Below are positions 20,275-30,340 of a DNA stretch of 64,000 bases, in pieces; position 1 is the stretch's first letter; each line of letters begins with the position of its first letter. The stretch comes from Planctomycetaceae bacterium (GTDB taxonomy: Bacteria; Planctomycetota; Phycisphaerae; Phycisphaerales; UBA1924). The stretch lies in the NCBI GenBank assembly GCA_021294835.1, contig JAJTDF010000003.1, positions 25,662 to 89,661 of the forward strand, written 5' to 3'. The notes under the pieces are model-generated. The model saw nothing but the letters and a program-made list of their open reading frames with translations, was not told the DNA's origin and did no database searches. A program made the translations under genes and the position numbers.

Positions 20275-20741
20275 GCCGGACTCCAAGTGCAAGCGAACCA
20301 CCCGGCGTGCGCCGGTCTATCCCACGAGCGAGCTTCACGGGACCCATGTCCCGACGCGAACAACTCCCGCCCCCACCCGTGCGGGAGGCAAACATAGCCG
20401 CCGGCGTTCATCCCTGCACGGGATCTCCACGCCCTTCCGGATTCCCCGCCTGTACCCATCCAGACGCCCCGCCGCCTGACGCACCGCCTGCCACCCTGCC
20501 CGCTCCACCCCCGCTGCCCGCCCGAAGTCCGCCGTGGCGCGGCACATACCCCCCGCCAACCCAGCGGACAGCCACAGGCTGGTTCGCCTCCAACCCAAAT
20601 CCGGTTCCCAAACCCCATCACTCATCATCTCAGATTCCCCAACAACACATCCACACCTACCGACACCCCCCGCCGCACGCGATCTCCTCCGCCTGCTTCT
20701 GCTGCCCAGCCACCCACCCTGCCGATGCATCTCAGTATTCC

Positions 20742-21833
20742 ATGTCCACCCCGATTGACCAGGCCGTTGAACCCCTCTCTCACGCCGTTGCCGGATTGCC
20801 CTGGGGCGTCCACGCCGCCGCCGCCGGCATGTTCGTCGCCGGGCTGATCCTCTGGCTCCTCGGCCGGCGGGTGCTCCAGCCGGCCACCGTGCTGCTGGGA
20901 GCCGCCATCAGTGCCGCAGTCGGCTATCTCCTCCTCCCCAGCATGGCCGGTCAGCAGGTCGGCCCACTCGCCCCCATCCTCGGCCTGGTGGTCGGGGCCA
21001 TCGCCGGCGCCTTGGCCGCCGCCCTGCTCTACCGCCCGCTGATCGCCGCCTTGTTCGGTATCGTTTTGGGTTGCGCTGTCGCGCTCACCGTCTCCGCAGT
21101 GCTCTCTGTCACCCGCGGAGGCCCCCTGCTCCCGGCCGCCGCCTTGAGCACCCCCGATCGCCCCTTTGCCCTCTCCCGTGTCGACCCCCCCGGCTCCGGC
21201 CTTGGCGGCGAAGAACTCCCGCCCAAGCCCACGGTCCCTCAGGACGGCCCGGAGGCCGAGCCCTCCGACGAGCCGCCCCCGGCACCGGCCTCTCCCGCCA
21301 TCACCCCCCCCGCCACCAGCCCCAAGGCCAAGCCGGCCCCGAACCCACCGGCCGAAGTTGCCGACTCCCGGCCCACCGCCGCCGCCGATCAGGCCGCTGA
21401 TCCGAACACTGCCGCCTCCTGGAAAGCCGCCGGCCAGGCCGTTGGCCGATTCACCCGCTCACTGAGCGACTGGTCGCGCCGGTGGTGGACCAGCCTGCCC
21501 GCGTCTGAACGCACGCTGGTCGGCATGGGCTGGCTTGCTGGCGCCGCCATCGGGCTGGTGGTCGGTCTGGTCTGGCCCGCTCGCGCCGCCGGAGTGATCA
21601 CCGCCGCTGTCGGCTCGGCCCTCTTCCTGGCCTGCGGGACCTGGCTCGCCCACGCCACCGCCATGCCCGGACGCCACGCGCTGGAGCTTCCCGCCGCCGC
21701 CTGGTCGCTGATCTGGCTGGTCGCCAGCCTGATCGGCATCGCCGTGCAGTGGCACGGCCTTCGCGCCGTGGACGAGCCTGACGAGCAGGCTCCGCCGCCC
21801 CGCGCCAAGCGAAAGAAGAAGGCCGCCGCCTGA
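20742..21833 (+). CDS. Multi-pass membrane protein of unknown function
   Basis: MSTPIDQAVEPLSHAVAGLPWGVHAAAAGMFVAGLILWLLGRRVLQPATVLLGAAISAAVGYLLLP...; several hydrophobic segments flanking a Pro/Ala-rich linker. Upstream extension of the track ORF rejected. Confidence 0.65.
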   Translation: MSTPIDQAVEPLSHAVAGLPWGVHAAAAGMFVAGLILWLLGRRVLQPATVLLGAAISAAVGYLLLPSMAGQQVGPLAPILGLVVGAIAGALAAALLYRPLIAALFGIVLGCAVALTVSAVLSVTRGGPLLPAAALSTPDRPFALSRVDPPGSGLGGEELPPKPTVPQDGPEAEPSDEPPPAPASPAITPPATSPKAKPAPNPPAEVADSRPTAAADQAADPNTAASWKAAGQAVGRFTRSLSDWSRRWWTSLPASERTLVGMGWLAGAAIGLVVGLVWPARAAGVITAAVGSALFLACGTWLAHATAMPGRHALELPAAAWSLIWLVASLIGIAVQWHGLRAVDEPDEQAPPPRAKRKKKAAA

Positions 21834-21877
21834 GCATCCCGGCCCGCCCTCCCCCGGGTCGGCGGCTCTGTCGGGCA

Positions 21878-23161
21878 TCAGCCCAGAATCCGCTGGCTCC
21901 GCGGATAGCTCCCCAGCACAATCAACTCGCGACAATGCCGCCTCGCCTTGGTGATGGCCGCGGCCACCGGCGCGTCGGATTGGTGCCCCTCGGCGTCGAT
22001 GAAGAACGTGTAGCTCCAGTTGTTCCGCCCGCTGGGCCGCTTGTCGATGTGCGTCAGGTTCACCCCAGCCTCCTGGAAGTCGGTCAGCACACGCACCAGC
22101 GCACCCGGCTTGTTCAGCGTGCTGAACATGATCGAGGTCTTGTCATGGCCCGTCCGCCCGGCCTCGTGCCGCCCCAGCACGAAAAACCGCGTGATGTTGT
22201 TCGGGTCATCCTCGATGCCATCGAACAGCACGCTCACGTCGTACAACTCCGCCGCCAACTGACTGCCGATCGCCGCGAGCCCCTCCTGTTCCAGCGTGCC
22301 CCGCTCCGCCGCCTCACGCACCATCTGCACCGCCCGGCTTGAACTGGCCACCGGCACCAGTTCCGCCTGCGGATACTGCGTCGCCAGCCACACCCGGCAC
22401 TGGCTGAACACCTCCGGCTTGCTGGCGATCCGCCGGATCTTCGAAGGCTCGCACGCCCCCAGCAGCGCGTGATGCACCTCCAACTGCACCTCGGCGCAGA
22501 TGTGGATGCCCTGAGGGCCCGACTTCACCCCGCGAGGCGCCGGACGAGACGCCCCCGCCCCGCTCCCGCCATCACCGGGCATCGCACGCTTGGCAAATGC
22601 GTCCAGCGTCTCCACGATCCCCCCCATGATCGAGTTTTCAATCGGCACCAGCCCGTAGTCCACATGCCCCCGCTGCACCTCCGTGAACACCCCGGCGATC
22701 TCGCGCAGATCCTCAAACCCCACCGAACTGCCAAAGTGCTTCACCGCCGCCATGTGGCTGAAGCTCCCCTTCGGACCCAGGAAACCGATCGTCAAGGGCT
22801 TCTCCAACGCGAAGCTCCCGCTCATCAGTTCGCGATAGATCCCCTCAATCGTCCGCCCCGGCAGCGGGCCGTTATTCATCGACAGCACCCGTGCCAGCAC
22901 CTCCGCTTCCCGATGCGGCGCGTAGATCGGCGTACCCGTCGCCCGCTTCACCTTCCCCACTTCCACCACCAGTTCACTTCGCGCGTTGAGCAGTTCCACC
23001 AGCCGGCGGTCCACCTCGTCGATCCGCTCCCGCAATGCCGCCAGTGTCAGCGCAGCCGATGGCGCCACAGACCCCCCCAAAAAGGTGGTATTTGAGTTCG
23101 TGCTCACCCGATTGCGGGATGCGGAGCGGCCAGTTCGGGACTTACGCGGTTGCCGTGCCAT
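21878..23161 (-). CDS. pheA: Bifunctional chorismate mutase/prephenate dehydratase (P-protein)
   Basis: LAALRERIDEVDRRLVELLNARSELVVEVGKVKRATGTPIYAPHREAEVL (CM); IGFLGPKGSFSHMAA, VDYGLVPIENSIMGGIVETLD (PDT); KPGALVRVLTDFQEAGVNLTHIDKRPS (ACT). Confidence 0.95.
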   Translation of the reverse strand: MARQPRKSRTGRSASRNRVSTNSNTTFLGGSVAPSAALTLAALRERIDEVDRRLVELLNARSELVVEVGKVKRATGTPIYAPHREAEVLARVLSMNNGPLPGRTIEGIYRELMSGSFALEKPLTIGFLGPKGSFSHMAAVKHFGSSVGFEDLREIAGVFTEVQRGHVDYGLVPIENSIMGGIVETLDAFAKRAMPGDGGSGAGASRPAPRGVKSGPQGIHICAEVQLEVHHALLGACEPSKIRRIASKPEVFSQCRVWLATQYPQAELVPVASSSRAVQMVREAAERGTLEQEGLAAIGSQLAAELYDVSVLFDGIEDDPNNITRFFVLGRHEAGRTGHDKTSIMFSTLNKPGALVRVLTDFQEAGVNLTHIDKRPSGRNNWSYTFFIDAEGHQSDAPVAAAITKARRHCRELIVLGSYPRSQRILG

Positions 23162-23397
23162 GCAGCAGCCAACATAGCACACGCCCACCTCCCCCACCAG
23201 ATGCCGCCGTCGACAACCTTGACCGAACCTCCGCCCCGTCCGGTTCGTTCGATTACAATGCCCGAGAACCCCCCAGGCGTTTCCAAAGCGTCAGGGGGTG
23301 GCCCGCCCGTCGTCCGGACCGCAACCGCAACCCCGCAGACCGGTCTTGTCGTCAGGCAGGCCTCGCCCCACTCACCCATCGGTCAGGAGCACACACC

Positions 23398-23598
23398 ATG
23401 GACCATCTGGCGACCCTCAAGCAGCTCATCGCGGACGCAGAGGAAGACGTCAAGAAGGGCTTCGGTGGCAACAAGGCCGCCAAGGTTCGGGCCCGCAAGA
23501 AGATGCAGGAGATCAAGAAGGCAGCGCAGGATCTCCGCGAAGCCATGCTCGAGCAGGGCGAGCAGGGCGAGCAGGGCGAGCCCGAGAAGCCTGAATAA
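23398..23598 (+). CDS. Small Hc1/histone H1-like protein
   Basis: 66 aa: MDHLATLKQLIADAEEDVKKGFGGNKAAKVRARKKMQEIKKAAQDLREAMLEQ...; resembles Chlamydia/planctomycete Hc1-family N-termini (GNKAA..R.RK.MQ.IK...). Confidence 0.65.
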   Translation: MDHLATLKQLIADAEEDVKKGFGGNKAAKVRARKKMQEIKKAAQDLREAMLEQGEQGEQGEPEKPE

Positions 23599-23795
23599 GC
23601 CGTTCGTCCGTTCCGGCCGGGCGCTGCGTCGCAGCGGCAACCCCAGCGTGAGTTCGCCGCTGCAGCCGGTCAGGGTCGCTCCGGCGGTCCGCCGGTGTCG
23701 GTCCATACCAACCGGGGAGCCGTCCTTGGCCGCGTGCGTTGGCACGCCCGCCTATCAAAGCTCCCCATTCGCGTCTCTCCCGGATCTTCTCACGT

Positions 23796-24359
23796 ATGAG
23801 CAGCCCCTCCCTCACCACCGACGCTTCCGCCCAGCCGGCCCTCCCCGCCGGTCAGGTCGCCTTCAACCCGGCCAGCACCCCGGCGGCCAAAACCCCCATC
23901 TTCGACCTCTCGAAGATCGATCTGACCGCCTGCGCCGTCTCCAAGCACGAGCTCGAGAAAACCAACGCCCATCGCGACAAGCTCGCGCTGCTCGACAAGA
24001 TCGTCTGGTACACGCCCAACTTCCAGCAGGGCGTCGCCGTCTGGCATGTCCGACCCGATGAGTTCTGGGTGCCCGGCCACTTCCCCGGTCGCCCCATCCT
24101 CCCCGGTGTGCTCCAGGTCGAGGCCTCCGCCCAGCTGGGCGTCTTCCTGTTCAACGCCCGCTGGCCTGCCCCCAAGCTCTGCGCCTTCACCCACATCAGC
24201 GACTGCGTCTTCCGAGGCCAGGTCGTTCCCGGTGACGACCTCTACCTGCTCTGCCAGGAAATCCGCGTCACCGAGCGCCGCTTCGAGAGCTTCGTTCAGG
24301 GCGTCGTCAAGGGCAAGGTCGTCTTCTCCGCCACCATCAACGGCATGACCATCGGCTGA
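23796..24359 (+). CDS. 3-hydroxyacyl-ACP dehydratase, FabZ/FabA family (hotdog fold)
   Basis: FWVPGHFPGRPILPGVLQVEASAQLGVFLF catalytic His/Glu region; KLCAFTHISDCVFRGQVVPGDDLYL. Confidence 0.85.
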   Translation: MSSPSLTTDASAQPALPAGQVAFNPASTPAAKTPIFDLSKIDLTACAVSKHELEKTNAHRDKLALLDKIVWYTPNFQQGVAVWHVRPDEFWVPGHFPGRPILPGVLQVEASAQLGVFLFNARWPAPKLCAFTHISDCVFRGQVVPGDDLYLLCQEIRVTERRFESFVQGVVKGKVVFSATINGMTIG

Positions 24360-24543
24360 AGCCAACCGGCCCGATCGCCCCCAAACACACGCCGATAGGG
24401 CTTTGTTCGCAATCCGAGCGGCTTGCCTCGTTCTATTATTTTGGCCGGTTGTTTCGGGGCCACCCGCCGCCGGGGCAAGGGGGGTGGTTCTGATTGGTTT
24501 GCCCGACTCTGTTGCGCCACACCGCTTGCCAAGGTCCACGTTC

Positions 24544-27480
24544 ATGACCTCCTCCACACTCGCCGCCGTCCGTCCCGCCATCAACGGTTGGAACGCCGCA
24601 TACCTCGACGAGCAGTATGCCGCCTTCAAGGCCGATCCCTCGTCGATTTCTCCCGATCTCGTCGCCTTCTTCCAGGGATTCGATCTGGCCCTCAGCCAGT
24701 CCGAAACCGCCGGCGGCGCGTCCACCGCTTCCCCTGACACCCTCCGCCTGCACGCCGGCGTCACATCGCTCATCGCTGCCTACCGCAGCCACGGCCACTT
24801 CGCCGCCAAACTCGATGCCTTCGGTCGCTCCAGCACCCGCCCGATCGAGCTTGAGCCCGGCACCCACGGCCTCCGTTCAGCCGACCTCTCCACCATCATC
24901 TCCCCCGTTGGCGAACCCCACCTGGCCGGTCTGGCCGTCAGCGCCGTCATCCAGCGTCTGGAATCCGCCTACTGCTCCACCCTCACCATCCAGCTCGCCC
25001 ACATCACCGACACCGCCCGCCGCCGATGGCTCATCGAGAAGCTCGAATCCGGCTCACCACTGGTTGCTCTGAGCCCCAAGGACAAGCTCGGCATCTTCGA
25101 CAGCCTCCTGCGCTCCGAGCAGTTCGAGCGTTTCCTCGCCAAGCGGTACCCCGGCGACAAGCGCTTCAGCCTTGAAGGCGGCGAAGCCCTGATCCCCCTG
25201 CTGGATCGCCTGCTCGACACCGCCGTTGATACCGGCGTCGCCGAGGCCGTCATCGGCATGCCCCACCGCGGCCGCCTGAACGTCCTGAACAACATCCTCG
25301 GAAAGACCTACGAGCAGATCTTCACCGAATTCGAAGAGTCCTTCGAGGAGGACTTCGCCGACGGCGGCGGCGACGTGAAGTACCACCGCGGCTACTCCTC
25401 CGATCGCACGCTCCGCTCCGGCCGAACCCTCAAGGTCGTTCTCGCCAGCAATCCCAGCCACCTTGAGTCCGTCGCCCCCGTCGTCTGCGGCCGCGTTCGC
25501 GCCAAGCAGCGTCTCCGCAACGACGTGACCGAACGCTCCTCCGTCGTGCCCATCATCCTCCACGGCGACGCCGCCGCCATCGGCCAGGGCGTCGTCCACG
25601 AGACCAACAACCTCGCCCAGCTCGAGGGGTACCGCGTCGGCGGCTCCGTGCACGTCGTCGTCAACAACATGATCGGCTTCACCACCGTCCCAGAGGACGG
25701 CCGCTCCGGCGACTACTGCACCGACGCCGCGCTGGCCTTCTCCTGCCCCGTCTTCCACGTCAACGGCGAGGACCCCGAAGCCGTCGTCGCCGCCGCCCAC
25801 CTGGCCATGCTCTACCGCCAGCAGTTCAAGCGCGACGTCTGGATCGACATGTGGTGCTTCCGCAAGTACGGCCACAACGAGCAGGACGAGCCCACCTTCA
25901 CCAACCCCGTCCTCGCCAAGCTCATCGCCGGTATGCCCGGCGTGGTCACCACCTATACCCGCCGCCTCACCGCCGAGGGTGTCATCACCGAAGCCAAGCT
26001 CGAGGCCCACCGCGCCGAGCTCGACGCCGTCCTTGAAAAGGCCCAGAACGCCGCCAAGGGCAAGCCCCACGACCCCACCATCGATCCCGCTCTGGGCCGC
26101 TGGGCCGGCATGGGCTGGGACTACTCCCACGCACCCGCCAAGACCGCCATCTCCAAGCAAACCCTCAACGAGATCTGTACCGCCCTCGCCAAGGCCCCCG
26201 ACGGCTTCAACGTCAACCCCAAGCTCAAGAAGCTCCTCGGCGAACGCGCCGCGCTCTCCCAGCCCGGCGCGCCCCTCACCCACGCCGACGGTGAACTCCT
26301 CGCCGTCGGCTCCCTCCTGCTCGACGGCGTCGCCGTCCGACTCTCCGGCCAGGACTGCCGCCGCGGCACCTTCAGCCAGCGTCAGATCGTGCTCCGCGAC
26401 GTGGGCACCGGTGAGGCCTTCAACCCGCTGAACCACATGCGTCCGCTGGCCGAGAGCCCCGACGACGCCGGCAAGCCCGGCTCCGACGGCGTCACCCGCC
26501 AGGCCAAGTTCTGCGTCTACGACTCCCCCCTGAGCGAGTTCGCCGTCATGGCCTTTGACTACGGCTATTCGCTGGCCGACCCCAACATGCTGGTGATGTG
26601 GGAGGGCCAGTTCGGCGACTTCGCCAACGGCGCCCAGACCACCATCGATCAGTACATCGCCTCCGCCGAAATCAAATGGGAACGCTGGAGCGGCATGGTG
26701 CTCCTGCTGCCCCACGGCTACGAGGGCGCCGGCCCCGAGCACTCCTCCGCCCGCCTCGAGCGTTTCCTCCAGTTGTGCGCCAACGAGAACATGCAGGTCT
26801 GCTACCCCACCACCGGCGCCCAGATGTTCCATCTGCTCCGCCGCCAGCAGGCCCGCAAGTTCCGCAAGCCGCTGATCGTCATGACGCCCAAGAGCATGCT
26901 CCGCATCCCCACCAGCACGGTGGACGAGGTGCTCACCGGCCACTTCATGGACATCCTCGACGACCCCCACTTCGCCTCCGGCAAGGAGAAGACCGCCAGC
27001 GTGAAGAAGGTCGTCCTCTGCTCCGGCAAGGTCTATCACGAACTGGCCGAGCGTCGTGCCGCCCTCAAGGCCTTCGATACCGCTCTGGTCCGCATCGAGC
27101 AGTTCTACCCGTTCAACTACGACCTCTTCAAGACCACCCTCGCCCGTTACCCCAAGAACGTTCAGGTCGTCTACGTGCAGGAAGAGCCCCGCAACGCCGG
27201 CGGCTACCAGTTCCTCTCCGACCTGCTCACCAACCAGCCCGACCCCACCGGCACCGGCGACGCCCCCGTGCTCACCCGCCTGCCCTACATCGGCCGCCCC
27301 ACCAGCGCCACCCCCGCCGTGGGCAGCAAGAAGAAGAGCAAGAAGGAGCAGGAGGCCATCCTCACCGCCGCCATCGGCCCGCTGGCCAAGGACGGCGCTG
27401 ACCCCAAGGCCGCCGGCGACGCCAAGGCCCACGTCAACGGCGCACCCAAGACCTCGGCCGCCAGCAGCAAGCGGGCCTGA
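24544..27480 (+). CDS. sucA: 2-oxoglutarate dehydrogenase E1 component
   Basis: AYLDEQYAAFKADPSSISPDLVAFFQGF; RFSLEGGEALIPLLDRLLDTAV; VIGMPHRGRLNVLNNILGK; CFRKYGHNEQDEPTFTNP; VYVQEEPRNAGGYQF. Confidence 0.96.
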   Translation: MTSSTLAAVRPAINGWNAAYLDEQYAAFKADPSSISPDLVAFFQGFDLALSQSETAGGASTASPDTLRLHAGVTSLIAAYRSHGHFAAKLDAFGRSSTRPIELEPGTHGLRSADLSTIISPVGEPHLAGLAVSAVIQRLESAYCSTLTIQLAHITDTARRRWLIEKLESGSPLVALSPKDKLGIFDSLLRSEQFERFLAKRYPGDKRFSLEGGEALIPLLDRLLDTAVDTGVAEAVIGMPHRGRLNVLNNILGKTYEQIFTEFEESFEEDFADGGGDVKYHRGYSSDRTLRSGRTLKVVLASNPSHLESVAPVVCGRVRAKQRLRNDVTERSSVVPIILHGDAAAIGQGVVHETNNLAQLEGYRVGGSVHVVVNNMIGFTTVPEDGRSGDYCTDAALAFSCPVFHVNGEDPEAVVAAAHLAMLYRQQFKRDVWIDMWCFRKYGHNEQDEPTFTNPVLAKLIAGMPGVVTTYTRRLTAEGVITEAKLEAHRAELDAVLEKAQNAAKGKPHDPTIDPALGRWAGMGWDYSHAPAKTAISKQTLNEICTALAKAPDGFNVNPKLKKLLGERAALSQPGAPLTHADGELLAVGSLLLDGVAVRLSGQDCRRGTFSQRQIVLRDVGTGEAFNPLNHMRPLAESPDDAGKPGSDGVTRQAKFCVYDSPLSEFAVMAFDYGYSLADPNMLVMWEGQFGDFANGAQTTIDQYIASAEIKWERWSGMVLLLPHGYEGAGPEHSSARLERFLQLCANENMQVCYPTTGAQMFHLLRRQQARKFRKPLIVMTPKSMLRIPTSTVDEVLTGHFMDILDDPHFASGKEKTASVKKVVLCSGKVYHELAERRAALKAFDTALVRIEQFYPFNYDLFKTTLARYPKNVQVVYVQEEPRNAGGYQFLSDLLTNQPDPTGTGDAPVLTRLPYIGRPTSATPAVGSKKKSKKEQEAILTAAIGPLAKDGADPKAAGDAKAHVNGAPKTSAASSKRA

Positions 27481-27530
27481 GGACCGGCCCTCGGTCAGCC
27501 GTCGCACGGTCAGGCAGCACACAACCACCA

Positions 27531-27563
27531 ACGGGCCGGCCGCGCAACCGCGGACCGGCCCGT
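27531..27563 (+). terminator. Terminator hairpin after sucA
   Basis: ACGGGCCGG CCGCG CAAC CGCGG A CCGGCCCGT then TTTG; near-continuous 14-bp stem with one bulge. Confidence 0.7.
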
Positions 27564-27610
27564 TTGTCATCACGCTGCAAAATCGCTCCACCGGACCGCT
27601 CTGCGCCGCC

Positions 27611-28606
27611 TCAAAAACGCAGCAGTACGTTGCACCCCGCCACCGGCCCGTGGGTCACCACATCCCAGGTCAGCGATGCCGACTCGTACCGCTGCCCGAG
27701 CGCCCGGTAGCCGGCGAACACTCCAAACGTCCATCCGTCCAGCCGCCACCGATACCCCGCCAGCCCGATCGCCTGCCAGGCGAACTGCGAATCGTCCACA
27801 TCAAACCCGCCAATATCACCCCGCACGCTCAGCACCAGCGAGCCGTTCAGATCTACCGCCGCACGCAGCCCCACCAGCGGTTCCAGCCATTCGGTGTTCG
27901 AGTTCAGTTCGCGGGCGATCCCCGCCGTCAGCACCTCGCCCCCCGGAAGCGTCACATTGGCCTCCGCCGTGGCGTCAATCCGCACATCCATCGCGGTCAC
28001 CCGCAGTCCGCCCAGTGCGTCCAGCGTCCAGCGATGCTCACCCCGGTCGCCGAACCGCTGATCGATCAGCCGGTACCCAGCCGCCGCCTCCGCCCACAGG
28101 TTCTTCAGCGTGGTCTGCGTCTCCGCCGAGACCGTTACTCCGCCGCCAAGCGGGCCGCTTCTGGCACGCCCTCGACCGCCCTCAAGTTCCGCCTTGGCGA
28201 ACGCCCCGTTGAAGTTCAGCACCACCCGACCCAGTTCCACGTCAACCGCCCCCATCAGCCCGAGTACCGAGTCCGACCGCTCCAGCACATCCGCGAACGA
28301 GGCCGCCACCTTGGTTTCTATCCCGCGCGACACCAGATCGCCGTCGTACCCGGTCAGCCACGCGTACGGCGAGATCGCCACCGCCACGCCCGATCCGCCC
28401 TCGGCCCCATCCGCCGGCCAGGCCGTCTGCGTTGTCGGAGTTGAAGTTGCCGTCGCTGCAGAACAAGGTGCAGCGCCGGGCGCCACCTGGCCGTCGGCCG
28501 CCGTCGCCCCGGGGCCGAACAACACACCCCAGCAAAGAACCACCGCGCAACCCGCCGCCCCCATACGCGCACAATCCATAAGCATCAGATGCGTCTCCCG
28601 GGTCAC
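27611..28606 (-). CDS. Putative outer-membrane beta-barrel protein of unknown function
   Basis: Alternating amphipathic strands (VAVAISPYAWLTGYDGDLVS..., LGGLRVTAMDVRIDATAEANVTLPG..., LSVRGDIGGFDVDDSQFAWQAIGLAGYRWRLDGWTFGVFAGYRAL) ending ...NVLLRF with terminal Phe. An internal start is possible. Confidence 0.65.
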   Translation of the reverse strand: MTRETHLMLMDCARMGAAGCAVVLCWGVLFGPGATAADGQVAPGAAPCSAATATSTPTTQTAWPADGAEGGSGVAVAISPYAWLTGYDGDLVSRGIETKVAASFADVLERSDSVLGLMGAVDVELGRVVLNFNGAFAKAELEGGRGRARSGPLGGGVTVSAETQTTLKNLWAEAAAGYRLIDQRFGDRGEHRWTLDALGGLRVTAMDVRIDATAEANVTLPGGEVLTAGIARELNSNTEWLEPLVGLRAAVDLNGSLVLSVRGDIGGFDVDDSQFAWQAIGLAGYRWRLDGWTFGVFAGYRALGQRYESASLTWDVVTHGPVAGCNVLLRF

Positions 28607-28622
28607 AGCACACCCACCCTCG

Positions 28623-30119
28623 TCACTTCACCCGCCTGATCGCCGGCGGAGCCCACCGACCGTCAACGACCTCCGGCCGCGGCGAGTACAACCGCATCGT
28701 CACACCAAGCAAGCCGCTCGTCGGAGACGGCAGCCAGTTGGACTCTCTCTCAGCGCCCGGGCTCTGGTTCTGGATGAACAGCGTCAGCGAACCGTCCGAA
28801 TTGTACTTCAGCGCGTCGCGATCGCCGATGGCAAAGCGGTTCAGGCGGTTAGCCGCCTGGAAGCCCTCCGCGTCGTACATGGTCACCGACCAGAATGCGT
28901 CCACCGGCGGCAACTGCTGCTTGCTGAAGTGCAGTTCATACCCGCCTTCGCCGACAAGCGGCTTGCCGTCCGCATCTGCAACACACAGCGGATAGATCGC
29001 ATCTTCCGGCTGATTGGCGCCAAGCCCCATCATCGCCACAATCGCCCGCTTGAGGTACGCGTTTCCGTACACGCCCATCGTGTCGGTGTTCATCTGCCAC
29101 CCGTTCACGATCCGCGCCATCGTCGGAGCCTTCTCCTGCATCTGCCGCAGAGCCAGCGCCGGTGCCCGCTTCAGGGCCGCCTGCACCGCCCCCGCAGCTT
29201 TCGACAGGTCGAACGACTCACCGGGCCGGATCCCGATCCGCTCAAGCCTCGCCAGAGTTGACCAGTCCGTGATCTGCGGCGGGTTCACCTTCAGCAGCTC
29301 CGCCGCATACGCGAAATACCGCTCCGCCGGCATGGTGTTCACCTGCGTCAGAGGCGGTGTCTTCATGTCCACCGTCGGGTCCGGCACAAACGCCGCCGGC
29401 TCCGTGCTCTTGCCCCACCTCGACAGCGGCGTCACCCGATACCCCTTCTGCACCGCATGAACCGCCCGATAGTCCGCCGGACCGTTGGTCTGCGTCCGCC
29501 CGATCACCCACACCTGCGGAGTCGGCGCCTCGATTCGCTCCACCCCGCCGGGCAGGCTGCCGGTCCATCCTTTGGGAACCACGGCCCAGTTCCCCGCCTT
29601 CGTGCCGCTGGTGCGCTTGCCCGGCGACGCAAAGACGTTGGACCACATGTCCAGCATCGGCAGCAGGTAGTACCGTCCGCCGGTGTCCGGCGCCGACACG
29701 ATCATCGGCTCGGAGTTCAGGTCCAGCCAGCAGATCGAGTACAGCGTGTCGAAGTTCGGCCGCACCACCTCGCGAAAATCCGCCGTCGGGAACGCGCTCA
29801 TGTGGTGAAACTGGTTCATCGGCCCCATTGCCGGCTTCGCACCCGCTGAGTAGTTGGTGGTCACCCGCCGCGTCACGTCCATCGAGATCAGCGGATAGAA
29901 GTACACGTATGCCTCGATGCCGATCGCCAGCGCCTCCTCCTCGCTGATCTCGCCCGCTCCGGCGGAGACCGCCGCAGCCGAAGGCGCTGCCCCCCCGCCC
30001 TGCGCCCAGGCATGGTTCATGCAAGTCGCCGCCAGCGCCAACGCCGCCGCAGCGCCGACCACAGCGTGAACACAACGCCGACCCGCTCCCGCGAGCATCC
30101 AATCAGTGCGGTCCGTCAT
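28623..30119 (-). CDS. DUF1254/DUF1214 domain-containing secreted protein
   Basis: ALAIGIEAYVYFYPLISMDVTRRVTTN...PNFDTLYSICWLDLNSEPMIVSAPDTGGRYYLLPMLDMWSNVFASPGKRT...; C-term FWSVTMYDAEGF. Confidence 0.88.
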   Translation of the reverse strand: MTDRTDWMLAGAGRRCVHAVVGAAAALALAATCMNHAWAQGGGAAPSAAAVSAGAGEISEEEALAIGIEAYVYFYPLISMDVTRRVTTNYSAGAKPAMGPMNQFHHMSAFPTADFREVVRPNFDTLYSICWLDLNSEPMIVSAPDTGGRYYLLPMLDMWSNVFASPGKRTSGTKAGNWAVVPKGWTGSLPGGVERIEAPTPQVWVIGRTQTNGPADYRAVHAVQKGYRVTPLSRWGKSTEPAAFVPDPTVDMKTPPLTQVNTMPAERYFAYAAELLKVNPPQITDWSTLARLERIGIRPGESFDLSKAAGAVQAALKRAPALALRQMQEKAPTMARIVNGWQMNTDTMGVYGNAYLKRAIVAMMGLGANQPEDAIYPLCVADADGKPLVGEGGYELHFSKQQLPPVDAFWSVTMYDAEGFQAANRLNRFAIGDRDALKYNSDGSLTLFIQNQSPGAERESNWLPSPTSGLLGVTMRLYSPRPEVVDGRWAPPAIRRVK

Positions 30120-30340
30120 GGGGTGTCTCCTTCCTGGTGATTGCTGCACCACGTCCTCGTCCCGAGCCCTGCGCCGACTGCGCAGACACCGCTTCGGAAC
30201 GAACCTTCGGAAGACACTGCATTATTGCCCGCACCCCCCCGCTGCCGCGATCCGTTGCACGCCGCTCCCCTTCAAACTGCCTCATAGGGGGGAGATGTCG
30301 GCCCCTCACCCGGCTTCGGCTGGCGGATGGGCTGCTTGCG

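Noticed and set aside
20157-20741. Upstream extension of the membrane-protein ORF
   Set aside because: Non-protein-like Pro/His/Arg-rich reading overlapping the giant gene's 5' end; a start at 20742 fits the signal and hydrophobic pattern.
23548-23582. GAGCAGGGC tandem units as a possible CRISPR or satellite
   Set aside because: Only three 9-bp units, in frame within a CDS; no spacer structure. No CRISPR array was seen anywhere in the window.
25054-27591. 845-aa - strand ORF
   Set aside because: Fully antisense to sucA, which has clear family motifs throughout; a Gly/Val/Asp/Leu-rich shadow frame.
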